From contig NZ_CP009288.1 in the NCBI RefSeq assembly GCF_000756615.1, positions 1,116,001 through 1,180,000 on the forward strand: a DNA stretch of 64,000 nt, written 5' to 3'. The position numbers were made by a program, and so were the translations under genes. Numbering within the stretch: position 1 is the stretch's first letter; every line of letters begins with the position of its first letter. Below are positions 25,339 to 34,706 of this stretch, one piece after another. Source of the DNA: Paenibacillus durus. Its GTDB lineage: Bacteria > Bacillota > Bacilli > Paenibacillales > Paenibacillaceae. Under the pieces are notes generated by a model, which had not been told where the DNA came from, searched no databases, and saw nothing but the letters and a program-made list of their open reading frames with translations.

Positions 25339-26268
25339 ATGCCGGTGCTTGAAGTGAAAAATTTGAGGAAATCGTTCGGCGACGTCAAGGCTGTTCAAGA
25401 CATCAGCTTCACCGTGGAAGCGGGAGAAGTCTTTACGATTATCGGGCCGAACGGAGCGGGCAAGACGACAACCCTGGAGATGATCGAAGGACTGCAGCCG
25501 CCGGATGCCGGCAGCATTGCCGTTGCGGGATTGTCCTGGAGCAAGGACGAGAGCGCAATCAAGACGCTGATCGGCGTTCAGCCGCAATCCAGCGCTTTAT
25601 TCGACCTGCTCACGACCGAGGAGAATTTGGATTTATTCGCGTCGTTCTATCCCAAACGCAAATCGACCGCCGAGGTGCTGGAGATGATCAATCTGACCGA
25701 GCACCGGAGCAAGCGGGTTAAATCGCTGTCCGGAGGACAGCGGCAGCGCCTCGCCATCGGACTTGCGATGATCAATGATCCGCAGGTCATTTTTCTCGAT
25801 GAACCGACGACCGGCCTTGATCCCCAGGCGCGCCGCAATATTTGGGATATTATCCTGCGCCTGAAGCAGCTCGGCACCACCATCATTTTGACGACCCATT
25901 ACATGGAAGAGGCGGAGAAGCTGAGCGACCGCGTCTGCATCGTCGATCAGGGTACAGTCGTCAGCCTTGATACGCCTGCCGCTCTGATCGGCAAACTGAC
26001 GAAGGAACGGGAAGTGCGGTTGTCTTTTTATGATGGGGAAGCTGCGGCGGCGCAGACCGAAGAAGCGCTGCGCAGCCGACCGGATATCGTACGGATGGAA
26101 CGAGAAGGCGCGAACGTGACACTCTGGTCCCCGGAGCCGGAACAGGCGCTGTATGGTCTCCTCGGATTCACCAAGGAGCATGGTTACCGGGTCGAGCATG
26201 TATCCATCCGTGAAATGAGTCTCGAAGATGTCTTTATTGCCTTTACGGGCAAAGAATGGAGGGACTGA
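25339..26268 (+). CDS. ABC transporter ATP-binding protein (DrrA/ABC-2 exporter type)
   Basis: 309 residues from ATG 25339, with GGAGGG six bases upstream. Walker A GPNGAGKTT (about 36-44), Q-loop GVQPQSSALF, signature LSGGQRQRLAIG (about 130-141), Walker B FLDEPTTGLDP (about 154-164) and the switch His in TTHYMEE. The roughly 80-residue C-terminal extension is usual in DrrA-type exporters. It works with the permease that begins one base after its stop. The cargo is unknown: drug, lipid or peptide export are all possible. Confidence 0.94.
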   Translation: MPVLEVKNLRKSFGDVKAVQDISFTVEAGEVFTIIGPNGAGKTTTLEMIEGLQPPDAGSIAVAGLSWSKDESAIKTLIGVQPQSSALFDLLTTEENLDLFASFYPKRKSTAEVLEMINLTEHRSKRVKSLSGGQRQRLAIGLAMINDPQVIFLDEPTTGLDPQARRNIWDIILRLKQLGTTIILTTHYMEEAEKLSDRVCIVDQGTVVSLDTPAALIGKLTKEREVRLSFYDGEAAAAQTEEALRSRPDIVRMEREGANVTLWSPEPEQALYGLLGFTKEHGYRVEHVSIREMSLEDVFIAFTGKEWRD

Positions 26269-26269
26269 T

Positions 26270-27391
26270 ATGAGCACAGGCGCACAGATTATGAAATTGT
26301 TCGTTGCTCAGCTCAAGACTATGTTCCGCGAGAAGGCGGTCTGGTTCTGGAATTTGTTTTTTCCTATCATTTTGATGGTGCTGTTCATGGTTATTTTCGG
26401 CGGAGGCGGCGGAGGCGGCGACTTCAAGGCGAAAGTGGCGCTGGTAAATCCTCTGCCGAGTGCCTCCAACGGTTCGCTTGAAGCAGGGCTTCGGAAAATT
26501 CCGGTCTTCGATTGGAAGTCAGAGCAGTCCGTAGACAGCGCCCAGGCCGACACCTGGGTCAAAGACAAGGATGTAGACGCGGCTATTGTCCTTCCGGAGA
26601 ACGGGAACAGCGGGGATATCCGCCTAGTCGTCAATACCGAGAATGAAAGCAACGCCACCACCCAGGCGATTCGGGGCATCCTCGACCAGTACGTCCAAAG
26701 AGCCAGCTTTGCGGCAGCGGGAATCGAACCGGCCTACCGGCTGCAGACTTCGTCGGTATCCAGCAGCAGCAAGGATCTTAGCAGCGTCGACTTTCTGATG
26801 ACCGGCATGATCGCCCTGTCTGTAGCGCAAGCGGGTCTGTTCGGGATGGTCGACATGGTTGAAATCCGCAGGTCCGGCCTGCTAAAGCGGCTGCGAATGA
26901 CCCCGCTGCGGATGGGGCTGTACGGCCTCGCCGGCATGATGGTCCGCTTTGTCCTCAGCTTCGTGCAGATCGTGCTGCTCTCTGTAATCGGCATTATCGG
27001 GTTCGGCGCGAACCTGGATCTTAACATCCCTGTATTGATCATCGCCTTCTTCGTCGGGGTTCTAGCCTTTAATGCCCTGGGCTATCTGATATCTTCCTTC
27101 AGCAAATCTATCGAGTCCTACATGGGTGTGGCGAATATCACGAGCTTCCTGATGATGTTTATCAGCGGCGTCTTCTTCGCCACCAGCAGCCTGCCCGATT
27201 GGCTGAAGCCGGTGACCCAGGTGCTTCCGCTGACCTATTTCGTCGAAGGCATGCGGGACGGCATGGTGTATGGGTCCGGTCTGTTCAGCTCTACGTTCTG
27301 GCTTGGCATCGGCATTCTCGCCCTATGGGGCGTAGCGGCATTCTCCATCGGGGCGTTAATTTACCGGAAGGGTAAGGTGGAGGTTCGGTAA
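26270..27391 (+). CDS. ABC-2 type permease
   Basis: 373 residues from ATG 26270, with TGGAGGG in the end of the ATPase gene; the longer frame overlaps that gene. One N-terminal span (about 24-45: FFPIILMVLFMVIFGG, followed by a run of glycines) is followed by an outer domain of about 140 residues and then a block of five spans from about residue 180 to the end. This is the layout of ABC-2 exporters related to YhaP/DrrB. The glycine-rich stretch (ten residues, eight of them Gly) after the first span is notable. It forms a transporter with the preceding ATPase; a terminator follows at 27418. Confidence 0.92.
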   Translation: MSTGAQIMKLFVAQLKTMFREKAVWFWNLFFPIILMVLFMVIFGGGGGGGDFKAKVALVNPLPSASNGSLEAGLRKIPVFDWKSEQSVDSAQADTWVKDKDVDAAIVLPENGNSGDIRLVVNTENESNATTQAIRGILDQYVQRASFAAAGIEPAYRLQTSSVSSSSKDLSSVDFLMTGMIALSVAQAGLFGMVDMVEIRRSGLLKRLRMTPLRMGLYGLAGMMVRFVLSFVQIVLLSVIGIIGFGANLDLNIPVLIIAFFVGVLAFNALGYLISSFSKSIESYMGVANITSFLMMFISGVFFATSSLPDWLKPVTQVLPLTYFVEGMRDGMVYGSGLFSSTFWLGIGILALWGVAAFSIGALIYRKGKVEVR

Positions 27392-27417
27392 ATTCCGAAA
27401 ATAGGATTCATAGAATG

Positions 27418-27450
27418 GACCGCTTTCTTTGACGAGGGCGGTCTTTTTTT
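27418..27450 (+). terminator. Terminator after ABC exporter operon
   Basis: GACCGC (27418-27423) pairs with GCGGTC (27438-27443), followed by seven T. Confidence 0.85.
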
Positions 27451-27659
27451 ATTTTTTGTTTAGAAAATAAGTAATTGCTCATAAGGTTGCTATCATGTAA
27501 AAATAAGGAATATAGGAATATTTACATAGGAATAAAGGGCCTGAAAGTAAGAGGAAGGCCGAACGTTGTATCGGGGAGATTCATTGTTTCATTTTGACAA
27601 TAGTATGTCATGAAGTTTACTGAAAGTAGTGTTGCCAGATCTGACAAGGAGAATGAAGC

Positions 27660-28613
27660 ATGATCGACAAAGTGATCCGTATTTTCAAAATCATTAACGC
27701 CATTCAGGCCAAGCCTGGCATTTCCGCTCCCGAACTGGCAGAGAAATGCGAGGTTACGACCCGAACCATTTATCGGGATATGGATATCATCACCCTGATC
27801 GCTCCGGTCACGAATGAAGGGCGGGGAACGGGATACCGGTTTATGGGTAAATTTTTTATGTATCCGCTGAACTTTTCCGAGCAGGAGGAGCTGGTCTTCT
27901 CGCTGCTGCCCTCCGTACTGGATAATGAGAAGCTTCCCCCAGGCTTTGAGACTGCCTATGACAAGGTGATGAGCACGCATTACCGTGAGAAAAGAAAGCA
28001 AAACAGCAGGGTCATCGGCGAGATTGCGGAGATTATTCAGATGGGTACCCCGGCTTACCGCCAGGAGAATCCCAACTTTTTGCAGCCGATTATTGAAGCG
28101 ATTCTTGAACAAAAAACGATACAGGCCATCTACCACACTCAGTACCGTGACGAAACAAGTGAGCGACGGATTGACCCGTATTATCTGGTTCCACGAGAGC
28201 AGCGGTTCTATCTGATCGGTTACTGCCATAAATCTCAAGGTATTCGCACATTTCGGATCAGCCGGTTCCAACAGGTGGAGATTACGGACGAGCTGTTTGA
28301 TAAAAGTCATTTCAACATCAGGCAGTATCTAAAAAACACCTGGTCCATTAATCGAGGGAACAAAAATGTCCGTTTTAAAATCCGTTTCAGTCCCAGCGTC
28401 GCCCGGTACATAAAGGAAGAGGAACTGTTCGTGCAGCCCTGGATGAAGGATCTTGGGGACGGCAGCCTTATTTTTGAAGTGACGTTAAACAATGAGGATG
28501 AATTTATGAAATGGGTACTGCAATACGGTCCGGATGCCGAGATATTGGAGCCGCTGCATGTACGGGAGTCGTTGAAGCAGAAGCTGAATCAGTGGGTAGA
28601 AATGTATGGATAG
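27660..28613 (+). CDS. YafY-type HTH/WYL-domain transcriptional regulator
   Basis: 317 residues. N-terminal HTH (about 1-60: ISAPELAEKCEVTTRTIYRDMDII), then a WYL domain (about 145-215) including DPYYLVPREQRFYLIGYC and RTFRISRF, and a C-terminal WCX region. WYL proteins bind ligands or nucleic acids and often respond to DNA damage or metabolites. AAGGAG lies about nine bases before the ATG. It stands alone, without an adjacent target operon on its strand, so its regulon is unknown. Confidence 0.88.
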   Translation: MIDKVIRIFKIINAIQAKPGISAPELAEKCEVTTRTIYRDMDIITLIAPVTNEGRGTGYRFMGKFFMYPLNFSEQEELVFSLLPSVLDNEKLPPGFETAYDKVMSTHYREKRKQNSRVIGEIAEIIQMGTPAYRQENPNFLQPIIEAILEQKTIQAIYHTQYRDETSERRIDPYYLVPREQRFYLIGYCHKSQGIRTFRISRFQQVEITDELFDKSHFNIRQYLKNTWSINRGNKNVRFKIRFSPSVARYIKEEELFVQPWMKDLGDGSLIFEVTLNNEDEFMKWVLQYGPDAEILEPLHVRESLKQKLNQWVEMYG

Positions 28614-28641
28614 TTATCTTTAGCTAATTCCGAGTTATCAC

Positions 28642-28875
28642 CCCAGAAATCTTCCAAGCCATAGGTCGCTGCGGGAAGAGTCGGAAGAGTATTTTGATGC
28701 AGGCAAGAATACAGACGCTCTGGAAGAGCTGGCTGATATGTTGGAAGTGATCCGGTCGCTGGCTGAGGCTCACGGGGCAGGCTGGGAGCAGCTTGAACAA
28801 GTCCGCGTACACAAAGCCGGAAAACGCGGCGGATTCCAGGAACGGATATATCTGATCGATGTCGACGAGGCTTAA
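28642..28875 (+). pseudogene. Remnant of a MazG-like/phosphoribosyl-ATP pyrophosphohydrolase-type gene
   Basis: The frame ending with TAA at 28873-28875 reads SLREESEEYFDAG, ALEELADMLEVI, RSLAEAHG and KRGGFQERIYL, the C-terminal two thirds of a small all-alpha NTP pyrophosphatase (E-x2-E...E-x2-D motifs). Upstream the frame has no start codon and runs into TAG at 28621, and the usual N-terminal NKLVRDRIP part is missing. It is therefore a 5'-truncated remnant. A second short open stretch (28876-29022, with LADELIAGIQNAEVKML) may be debris of another gene. Nothing else is seen up to the zinc-ribbon operon. Confidence 0.65.
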
Positions 28876-29137
28876 TATTCGGCTGATTACGGATAATTTG
28901 GCAGACGAGCTGATAGCCGGGATTCAGAATGCCGAGGTGAAGATGCTCGCCGGAGTTAGGGTGAGGAATTTAATGGAATTAGTTCGTTTGCTTGTGTACA
29001 TTGTGAACATAGCAGCATTGTAAATACATAATTTGATCCTGATGGATTAGAGTGAAGGCGAAAGAATGGATCATGGCAGAGCGGACGCGGGATTTTGTGA
29101 AGGCGGCAGAACGAGTGTAAACAAGGAGGGACTAGTC

Positions 29138-29644
29138 ATGCCAGAAGTACAAGCAAAATTCGAAGAAGGATTGAATACAGTTAGGGGAGGTATCCAACAA
29201 GGGAAAAAGAAGCTTCAGAATATGCAGGAGACCGCCGAACTGAAACGGCAGATCAAAGAGGCTTCACATCAAAAAACCAAAATTTATCTGGAGCTGGGCA
29301 AACAGGTGTACAGAATGATCCGGGAAGGGCGGATTCAGAACGAAGAACTTCTTCAGACCGTCCAGCCGATTACTGCACAGGACAAGATTATTTATGAGGC
29401 TCTGAAGTTGATGGAGGAATTGAATGCTCCGCTCCCCGGTGCCGTCAAATGTAGCTGCGGAATCTTTTTGCCGAAGGATCAGCCTTTCTGCACCGCTTGT
29501 GGACGGAAGAACGCGGAGCTGGAATCGACCCTCGCTCAGCTCAAGACCTCATGTGCGGCATGCAAGGCCGAAATTCCGCAGGAGGCAGCTTACTGCCCTT
29601 GCTGCGGCGCAGCGGTCAATCTTAATCCGGGGGAAGTGTGTTAG
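29138..29644 (+). CDS. Zinc-ribbon protein with N-terminal coiled coil
   Basis: 168 residues from ATG 29138, with AAGGAGGG eight bases upstream. Residues 1-95 are charged and helical (QQGKKKLQNMQETAELKRQ), likely a coiled coil. Two zinc ribbons follow: C-S-C-G...C-T-A-C-G, where the first knuckle is CxC instead of CxxC, and C-A-A-C...C-P-C-C-G. There is no membrane segment. It is the first gene of a four-gene operon with a second zinc-ribbon protein, a VWA protein and an amidase. I do not recognise a characterised homologue. Confidence 0.78.
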   Translation: MPEVQAKFEEGLNTVRGGIQQGKKKLQNMQETAELKRQIKEASHQKTKIYLELGKQVYRMIREGRIQNEELLQTVQPITAQDKIIYEALKLMEELNAPLPGAVKCSCGIFLPKDQPFCTACGRKNAELESTLAQLKTSCAACKAEIPQEAAYCPCCGAAVNLNPGEVC

Positions 29645-31176
29645 CCTTGTACTGTTCCAGATGCGGAACGAACAATTTCGATTATGCTATCTACTGCGTC
29701 AAAGACGGAGTCGAACTGGGAACCGGCTTGGGGGAAGCCGCAGTTCAACCGGCGGAAGCCCAATTTTGTCCTGCCTGTGGAGCCAGCATGGCAAAGCATG
29801 CCGGGTACTGCATATTCTGCGGCGAAGAGGCGGGGAGCGAAATCATGGCAAGACCGGCGGCTACCGCAGGCAGGAGGCCGGAAATTGCCGCCAGCCGAAA
29901 ACCGGCGGAAGCAACGCTGACCTTCGATTACAAGACATTCTTATTAAGGGGGGCTCTAGGAGGTATCGTGGCGATTGCCGGTGTGCTGCTTCTTTGTCTG
30001 CTGATCAGCTATACCCTTAACAAGCAAGCGCCGCCCGATCTAGTGGGGCAGGAGCTGCCTATTCAGGAGCTCATGAATCAATATGGTGCGGACAGCGATT
30101 TTAAATTAATCGGTGTTCCCGAAGCTGTTATGGCGGTGAATTTGGTGCATTCCCGTCTGCTTATAACGGGAGGAGACTCTGATGTGACGGGAGGCAGCGT
30201 GAAGATCTTCATGGGTCTTATTACCCTGCTTATTGTCCCGTTGGCGGCTCTTGTCATCGGCGGCTATGTATCCGCCCGCAGGTACAGGTTAACCGATGAA
30301 CGCGCCGGACTTTCCGTTTCGCTTGCCATCGGCTTATACTACGGCTTGTTTCTGCTGGCCGTCTCCGCCTTTGCCGGCTTCTCCCGGGAGGTCAACCTTG
30401 GTTTATTTTCGTCGGCTTTGTCGGGGCGCATTGATTATTCCTTTTCGTCATGGGAATCGATCATTTTGGGCTGGATATTCGGCTTTCTGTTCAGTTGGGG
30501 GGGATACAGATTATATGCCCTTAATCACAACGTTCGAAGCGGGTTCTTCAGGAAAAGTGCGTTTGAACAAGCCGTCCGTACAGTCGCGCTCGGTGTATTT
30601 GTCCTGTCATTTCTGGCAGTTGTAATTGTAGGTGTAAAATTCGGCAGGCAACTTCCTTTTCGCTTAATCCTTCTGATTGCGCCGCAGCTCGGAACGTATT
30701 TCTGGAATTTTGCCCACTTGGGCACGCTGCATTTCGGAGGAGACGGTGAGCAGATGAACTATTCGCTATTGTGGGGCCGTGATTCGGAAGACGGAAACGG
30801 CATGCTCGCTTCCAGCGATTATTTGTCAATGCATTTCCTGGACGGCTATGTTTACTGCGGACTGATCGTTGCTTTGATCATTCTGATATGGGTGGGCATT
30901 GGTTTTATGCGGAACAGAGCCGCTTACCCCAACGACCTGCGTTCCGTTTCAGTTTTCAGCCTGACCTATGGAGCGGCCATGGCTGTCATCGCCAAAGTAT
31001 CCGCCTTCGGATTTTCGGTACAGGGGGAGTCGCTGTCGAACTACTGGGAGGGCGGAACATTTTTTGTGGGATTTCGAGCGGTTCCGATCTTCTTTGCAAG
31101 CTTCATTATTTCGTTTCTGCTGCTCCTGACCTGTTCTTACTTCGTACGAAGAAAACAAGCCAGAACGAACTATTGA
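29638..31176 (+). CDS. Zinc-ribbon polytopic membrane protein
   Basis: 512 residues from GTG 29638, overlapping the previous gene by seven bases. The first 60 residues hold a degenerate ribbon (YCSRCG...YCVKDG, with the last Cys replaced by Asp) and a complete one (FCPACG...YCIFCG). They are followed by a membrane span (about 104-124), an outer loop of about 60 residues, and five or six further spans to the C-terminus. The ribbons would be cytoplasmic. The function is unknown. The coupling with neighbours suggests a membrane complex with the VWA and amidase proteins. Confidence 0.75.
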   Translation: MLALYCSRCGTNNFDYAIYCVKDGVELGTGLGEAAVQPAEAQFCPACGASMAKHAGYCIFCGEEAGSEIMARPAATAGRRPEIAASRKPAEATLTFDYKTFLLRGALGGIVAIAGVLLLCLLISYTLNKQAPPDLVGQELPIQELMNQYGADSDFKLIGVPEAVMAVNLVHSRLLITGGDSDVTGGSVKIFMGLITLLIVPLAALVIGGYVSARRYRLTDERAGLSVSLAIGLYYGLFLLAVSAFAGFSREVNLGLFSSALSGRIDYSFSSWESIILGWIFGFLFSWGGYRLYALNHNVRSGFFRKSAFEQAVRTVALGVFVLSFLAVVIVGVKFGRQLPFRLILLIAPQLGTYFWNFAHLGTLHFGGDGEQMNYSLLWGRDSEDGNGMLASSDYLSMHFLDGYVYCGLIVALIILIWVGIGFMRNRAAYPNDLRSVSVFSLTYGAAMAVIAKVSAFGFSVQGESLSNYWEGGTFFVGFRAVPIFFASFIISFLLLLTCSYFVRRKQARTNY

Positions 31177-31223
31177 AATCAAACCAATTCGTTATTCAAG
31201 ATAAAAGGTAAAGGCGGGGGAAT

Positions 31224-33140
31224 ATGTTTTGTAGTCAATGTGGAACAGAAGCAGGACCCAAAGACCGTTTTTGTAAAAAATGCGGCAGCGCGCTCATTCG
31301 CGGATCGGAACCGGCCGAAGAAGACGACCGGTCTGCGGGTTCGCAGCCGAAAGCTTTGTCAACTGGAGGGGTGCAGCCTAAGGCTACTCCGACTGAGGGG
31401 GGGTACCCTCAAGCGGTGCCAACTGAAGATTCGCAGTCTGAAGGTATAACAACAGGAATGACCGCATCCGAAGTCGAGTCATCCGAATTCAATCCGGCGT
31501 CATCCGGCAGCGGGCTTCCTGGTGCGGCACCGTCGATGGAGACTCTTGTGCGGACGCGAAGTCGGCGCTCCTGGCGGCTGCCGGTTATCACAGCCGTTGC
31601 GGTTCTGTTGATTGCAGGAGGCGCCTTTATGTGGGTGGGCAGAGACAACGGCGCTGGAAGTGGCAGCGACCATAGCGCACTGCCCTCCCCGGCAGCATCG
31701 GACGACGGCAAGCCAGCTACGGCTTCAGGCATGGCGGCAGCTACTGCCGCTTCACCTAAGCCATCTCCATCGCCTGTTCCGGCCGATCCGGCGTACATTA
31801 AGGTGAATCAGGTTGACTCCTCGCATTATGAGAATGGCGGAGTAGATGTATATTTTTCGCTCTTTGCCGATCCGGAATTCAAGCAGGAAATACAGCCGAT
31901 GCAGCTTGCCAAGGATATGTTCACCATTAACGGTCTGCAGGTAGAGAAGCTTTCCCTGGTGGAAGAGAGTGACACGGTTAGCGTTAACCTTGTCCTCGAC
32001 AAGAGCGGCAGTATGCAGGACTCGCCGAATATGAACGTGCATGAGACGAAGATGGATCTCGTGCGGCAGGCCGCAGTTCAATTTATTGACGGCATCCCGT
32101 CCAGCGCTAAGGGGCAGTTTGAGGTCTTAACTTTTTCCGACTATGTGCCTGCCGTTGCCGACATAACCTTCACATCTGATCGGACTATGGTCAGTCAATA
32201 TCTTTCCGGACTAGCTTCGGATGGCGGGAGAACCGCATTGTTCGACTCCTTGACCAAGGCTTTGTACGATACCAATGAGCAGCAGGGACCGAAATATATC
32301 ATCGCGTTTACAGACGGCAAGGACTCTAATTACGGTTCGTCTCTGCAGTCGGTTGTCGAACTGTCCAGACAGCTTGGCATACCGATTTATACCGTCGGGT
32401 TCGGCAGCGAGGAGGACCAAAGCTTGAGTTATCTGGCCCAGGAAACGGGCGGTCAGTCCTTTTATCTCAGTATCGACGATGATCTGCAAACCGAACTGCA
32501 CCGTATTTACGATACGGTTTTTCAAAGATACGTTAAGCAGTACAAGCTCACCTATACTCCACGACAAAAGATTGCTCCTGGTCAACCGTTTTCTTTTGTC
32601 ATGAATTTGAATTCTCCTCGGAACCAGGCGCAGACGGGAGAACTGACGTATGAGCGGAAGCTGGACAAGAATTCCGTCGATGTACAGAACGGTCTGTTCG
32701 AGTATCAGGTCAATTATGCACAGGCGGTCAATACATTGGACTTCGGCGTTGTGCGGAGCAATGTGGATGAAGACTCTAAATTTTATACTGACCTTAGAAA
32801 GCGCATTGAAATTGACTATGTTAATGCCAGTAACCAGGGCAAGCCCAAAATCATTGATCCACTGGAGAACTACCGGGTGGAATCCGTCAACCAATTGCAG
32901 AACGGTTCTTACAAAATTGAATTTTTCAAGCTGTTCCCGGTGCTGATTAATAACAAACAGGTACACGAGGCTGATCTGAACACGTATACGCTTGTGTGGG
33001 ACAGTCTGTCCGATAAGTGGCAGGTGAGCAATTTCGGGCGGGAGGAATGTTCGATTTACCAAGATCGCTCTGACCCAGGATCGTTATGCTCCGACAATGG
33101 AGTGAAGAAATTATACAGCGGCAACCCTTGGCCGAACTGA
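31224..33140 (+). CDS. Zinc-ribbon, membrane-anchored VWA-domain protein
   Basis: 638 residues. N-terminal zinc ribbon FCSQCG...FCKKCG (2-21), a low-complexity linker, a membrane span (about 114-132: LPVITAVAVLLIAGGAFMW), a Pro/Ser/Ala-rich stretch, then an external von Willebrand A domain. The MIDAS starts with DKSGSMQD (about residue 259), followed later by the conserved Thr and FTDGKDSN. The C-terminal 200 residues are beta-rich and unassigned. It resembles surface VWA proteins that bind ligands through Mg2+. The cytoplasmic ribbon makes it a possible transmembrane signal or scaffold protein. Confidence 0.82.
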   Translation: MFCSQCGTEAGPKDRFCKKCGSALIRGSEPAEEDDRSAGSQPKALSTGGVQPKATPTEGGYPQAVPTEDSQSEGITTGMTASEVESSEFNPASSGSGLPGAAPSMETLVRTRSRRSWRLPVITAVAVLLIAGGAFMWVGRDNGAGSGSDHSALPSPAASDDGKPATASGMAAATAASPKPSPSPVPADPAYIKVNQVDSSHYENGGVDVYFSLFADPEFKQEIQPMQLAKDMFTINGLQVEKLSLVEESDTVSVNLVLDKSGSMQDSPNMNVHETKMDLVRQAAVQFIDGIPSSAKGQFEVLTFSDYVPAVADITFTSDRTMVSQYLSGLASDGGRTALFDSLTKALYDTNEQQGPKYIIAFTDGKDSNYGSSLQSVVELSRQLGIPIYTVGFGSEEDQSLSYLAQETGGQSFYLSIDDDLQTELHRIYDTVFQRYVKQYKLTYTPRQKIAPGQPFSFVMNLNSPRNQAQTGELTYERKLDKNSVDVQNGLFEYQVNYAQAVNTLDFGVVRSNVDEDSKFYTDLRKRIEIDYVNASNQGKPKIIDPLENYRVESVNQLQNGSYKIEFFKLFPVLINNKQVHEADLNTYTLVWDSLSDKWQVSNFGREECSIYQDRSDPGSLCSDNGVKKLYSGNPWPN

Positions 33141-33157
33141 ACGGATAGGAGTTTAAT

Positions 33158-34171
33158 ATGCGAAGATTGAGCGTGATATTGGCCGTATGCTTGACTCTTG
33201 TATGTACGGGCTGTGCGTCTGCAGCCAGCCAGCCGTCCGGCGCTGCCACGCTGACGGGAGGGGAAGCTTCGCCCCCATTAACCGGGTCCGCGCTGCTCGG
33301 GGACAGAGCCGTGTCTGAGATCGCAGATTCGGGGATTAAGGTCTCCGATAACACGGCGGAAGCTGAAACGGCAGCGAATACGACGGCACCGGAAATCAAG
33401 GGCCCTGAAAGCACAGCAGTGGGAATTAAGATGCCTACAGATACAGCAACGAGTGCTAATAAGGCACCCACGAGCACTGCATCTCGAACAGAGCCGCCTG
33501 AAATCATCGCATCTGCCGGAAATCCGGCGTCCCCCGCCGCCGGCAAGCCGATCATTTGCATCGATGCGGGCCACCAGGGCAAAGGGAACAATGATAAGGA
33601 GCCGATCGCTCCGGGAAGCAAGACCATGAAACCGAAAGTATCCAGCGGTACTCGGGGGATTGCGACCGGCAAACCGGAATACAAGCTGACGCTGGAAGTG
33701 GCGCTGAAACTGGAGAAAGCGCTGGCCGATGATTATAAAGTCGTAATGATCCGACGAAGCAATGAGGTGAACATTACGAATCGCGAGCGTGCCATCCGGT
33801 GCAATAATGCAGAAGCCGATCTTGTACTGAGAATCCATGCTGATGGAAGCGACAACAAGAGTGTACAGGGGATGTCCTTTCTCTACCCTTCTGCAAAAAG
33901 CCGATACACCAGAGATATTGCCCAGGAGAGTCTGGCCGCTGCCAAGGTTCTCTCAGAGGCGATCCTGAGAGAGACCGCTGCGAAGTCCAAGGGGCTAATA
34001 CCCCGCGACGATCTGACGGGCTTTAACTGGTCGAAGGTCCCCTCGGTGCTGATCGAAATGGGCTTCATGACAAACCGTAAGGAGGACCGACTGCTAAGTA
34101 CGCCGGAGTACCAGGACAAGATTGTGAAAGGGATTAAAGCAGGATTGGACTTATATTTCAATCCAGGATGA
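33158..34171 (+). CDS. N-acetylmuramoyl-L-alanine amidase lipoprotein (Amidase_3)
   Basis: 337 residues. Signal sequence with lipobox VCTG-C (Cys about 19), a Thr/Ala-rich linker of about 110 residues, then the Amidase_3 domain from about 129: IICIDAGHQG holds the first zinc His, the conserved Glu and second His region lie in RGIATGKPEYKLTLEV and DLVLRIHADG, and the catalytic Glu in PSVLIEMGFMTN. It should cleave the bond between MurNAc and the stem peptide at the outer face of the membrane. It is the last gene of the zinc-ribbon/VWA operon, 17 bases after the VWA gene. Confidence 0.88.
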   Translation: MRRLSVILAVCLTLVCTGCASAASQPSGAATLTGGEASPPLTGSALLGDRAVSEIADSGIKVSDNTAEAETAANTTAPEIKGPESTAVGIKMPTDTATSANKAPTSTASRTEPPEIIASAGNPASPAAGKPIICIDAGHQGKGNNDKEPIAPGSKTMKPKVSSGTRGIATGKPEYKLTLEVALKLEKALADDYKVVMIRRSNEVNITNRERAIRCNNAEADLVLRIHADGSDNKSVQGMSFLYPSAKSRYTRDIAQESLAAAKVLSEAILRETAAKSKGLIPRDDLTGFNWSKVPSVLIEMGFMTNRKEDRLLSTPEYQDKIVKGIKAGLDLYFNPG

Positions 34172-34243
34172 AAGTTGAGTCCCGTACAAGACTACGCTAA
34201 AATATCCCTATCACAAGATTGATTAGAGAAGGGATTGTGCCGT

Positions 34244-34681
34244 TTGAATAACGAAGACAAGAACGTTGAACTCCCCGAGAATTATTCGGAATTGAAAAAA
34301 GCTGCGGGACGCTCCGCCGATTGGCGAGCCCGTCTTGAGGCGGTGGAGGAACTGGGGAAATATCCTCACGGGCAAGTCATTGATATCCTGACGCGGCTCG
34401 CAGAAAGCGATCCGGTATATACTGTGCAGGAGGCGGCTTACCGGAAGCTTGAAGCGTTCGGTGTGGCTGTGGCGGCGCCTTCTAAGGACAAGCCGGAGCT
34501 GTTCAAAGGCGTTTCCAAAATTCTGCTGCGGATCAAGAAAAGCCTCCCCCGTGAACATACGTATGAAGAGTTCAAAGAGAAGCTGAAGAAGATGAGAATC
34601 GACGTGTACGACGCTTATGAAGGCGACAAAGGAGCCGATTTCGACAAGTGGCTGGAGAGCAAGTGGTCTTCGGTAAAATAA
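34244..34681 (+). CDS. HEAT-repeat protein
   Basis: 145 residues from TTG 34244, with AGAAGGG ten bases upstream; the TTG at 34235 is too close to that site. One or two HEAT-like helical repeats are visible (WRARLEAVEELGKY; VIDILTRLAESDPVYTVQEAAYRKLEAFG), followed by a charged YEEFKEKLKKMRIDVYDAYEG part. It is a small cytoplasmic protein-interaction protein of unknown role, upstream of the DUF523 gene by 25 bases. Confidence 0.75.
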   Translation: MNNEDKNVELPENYSELKKAAGRSADWRARLEAVEELGKYPHGQVIDILTRLAESDPVYTVQEAAYRKLEAFGVAVAAPSKDKPELFKGVSKILLRIKKSLPREHTYEEFKEKLKKMRIDVYDAYEGDKGADFDKWLESKWSSVK

Positions 34682-34706
34682 CGGACTAGCCAAGGAGTAA
34701 AAACTC

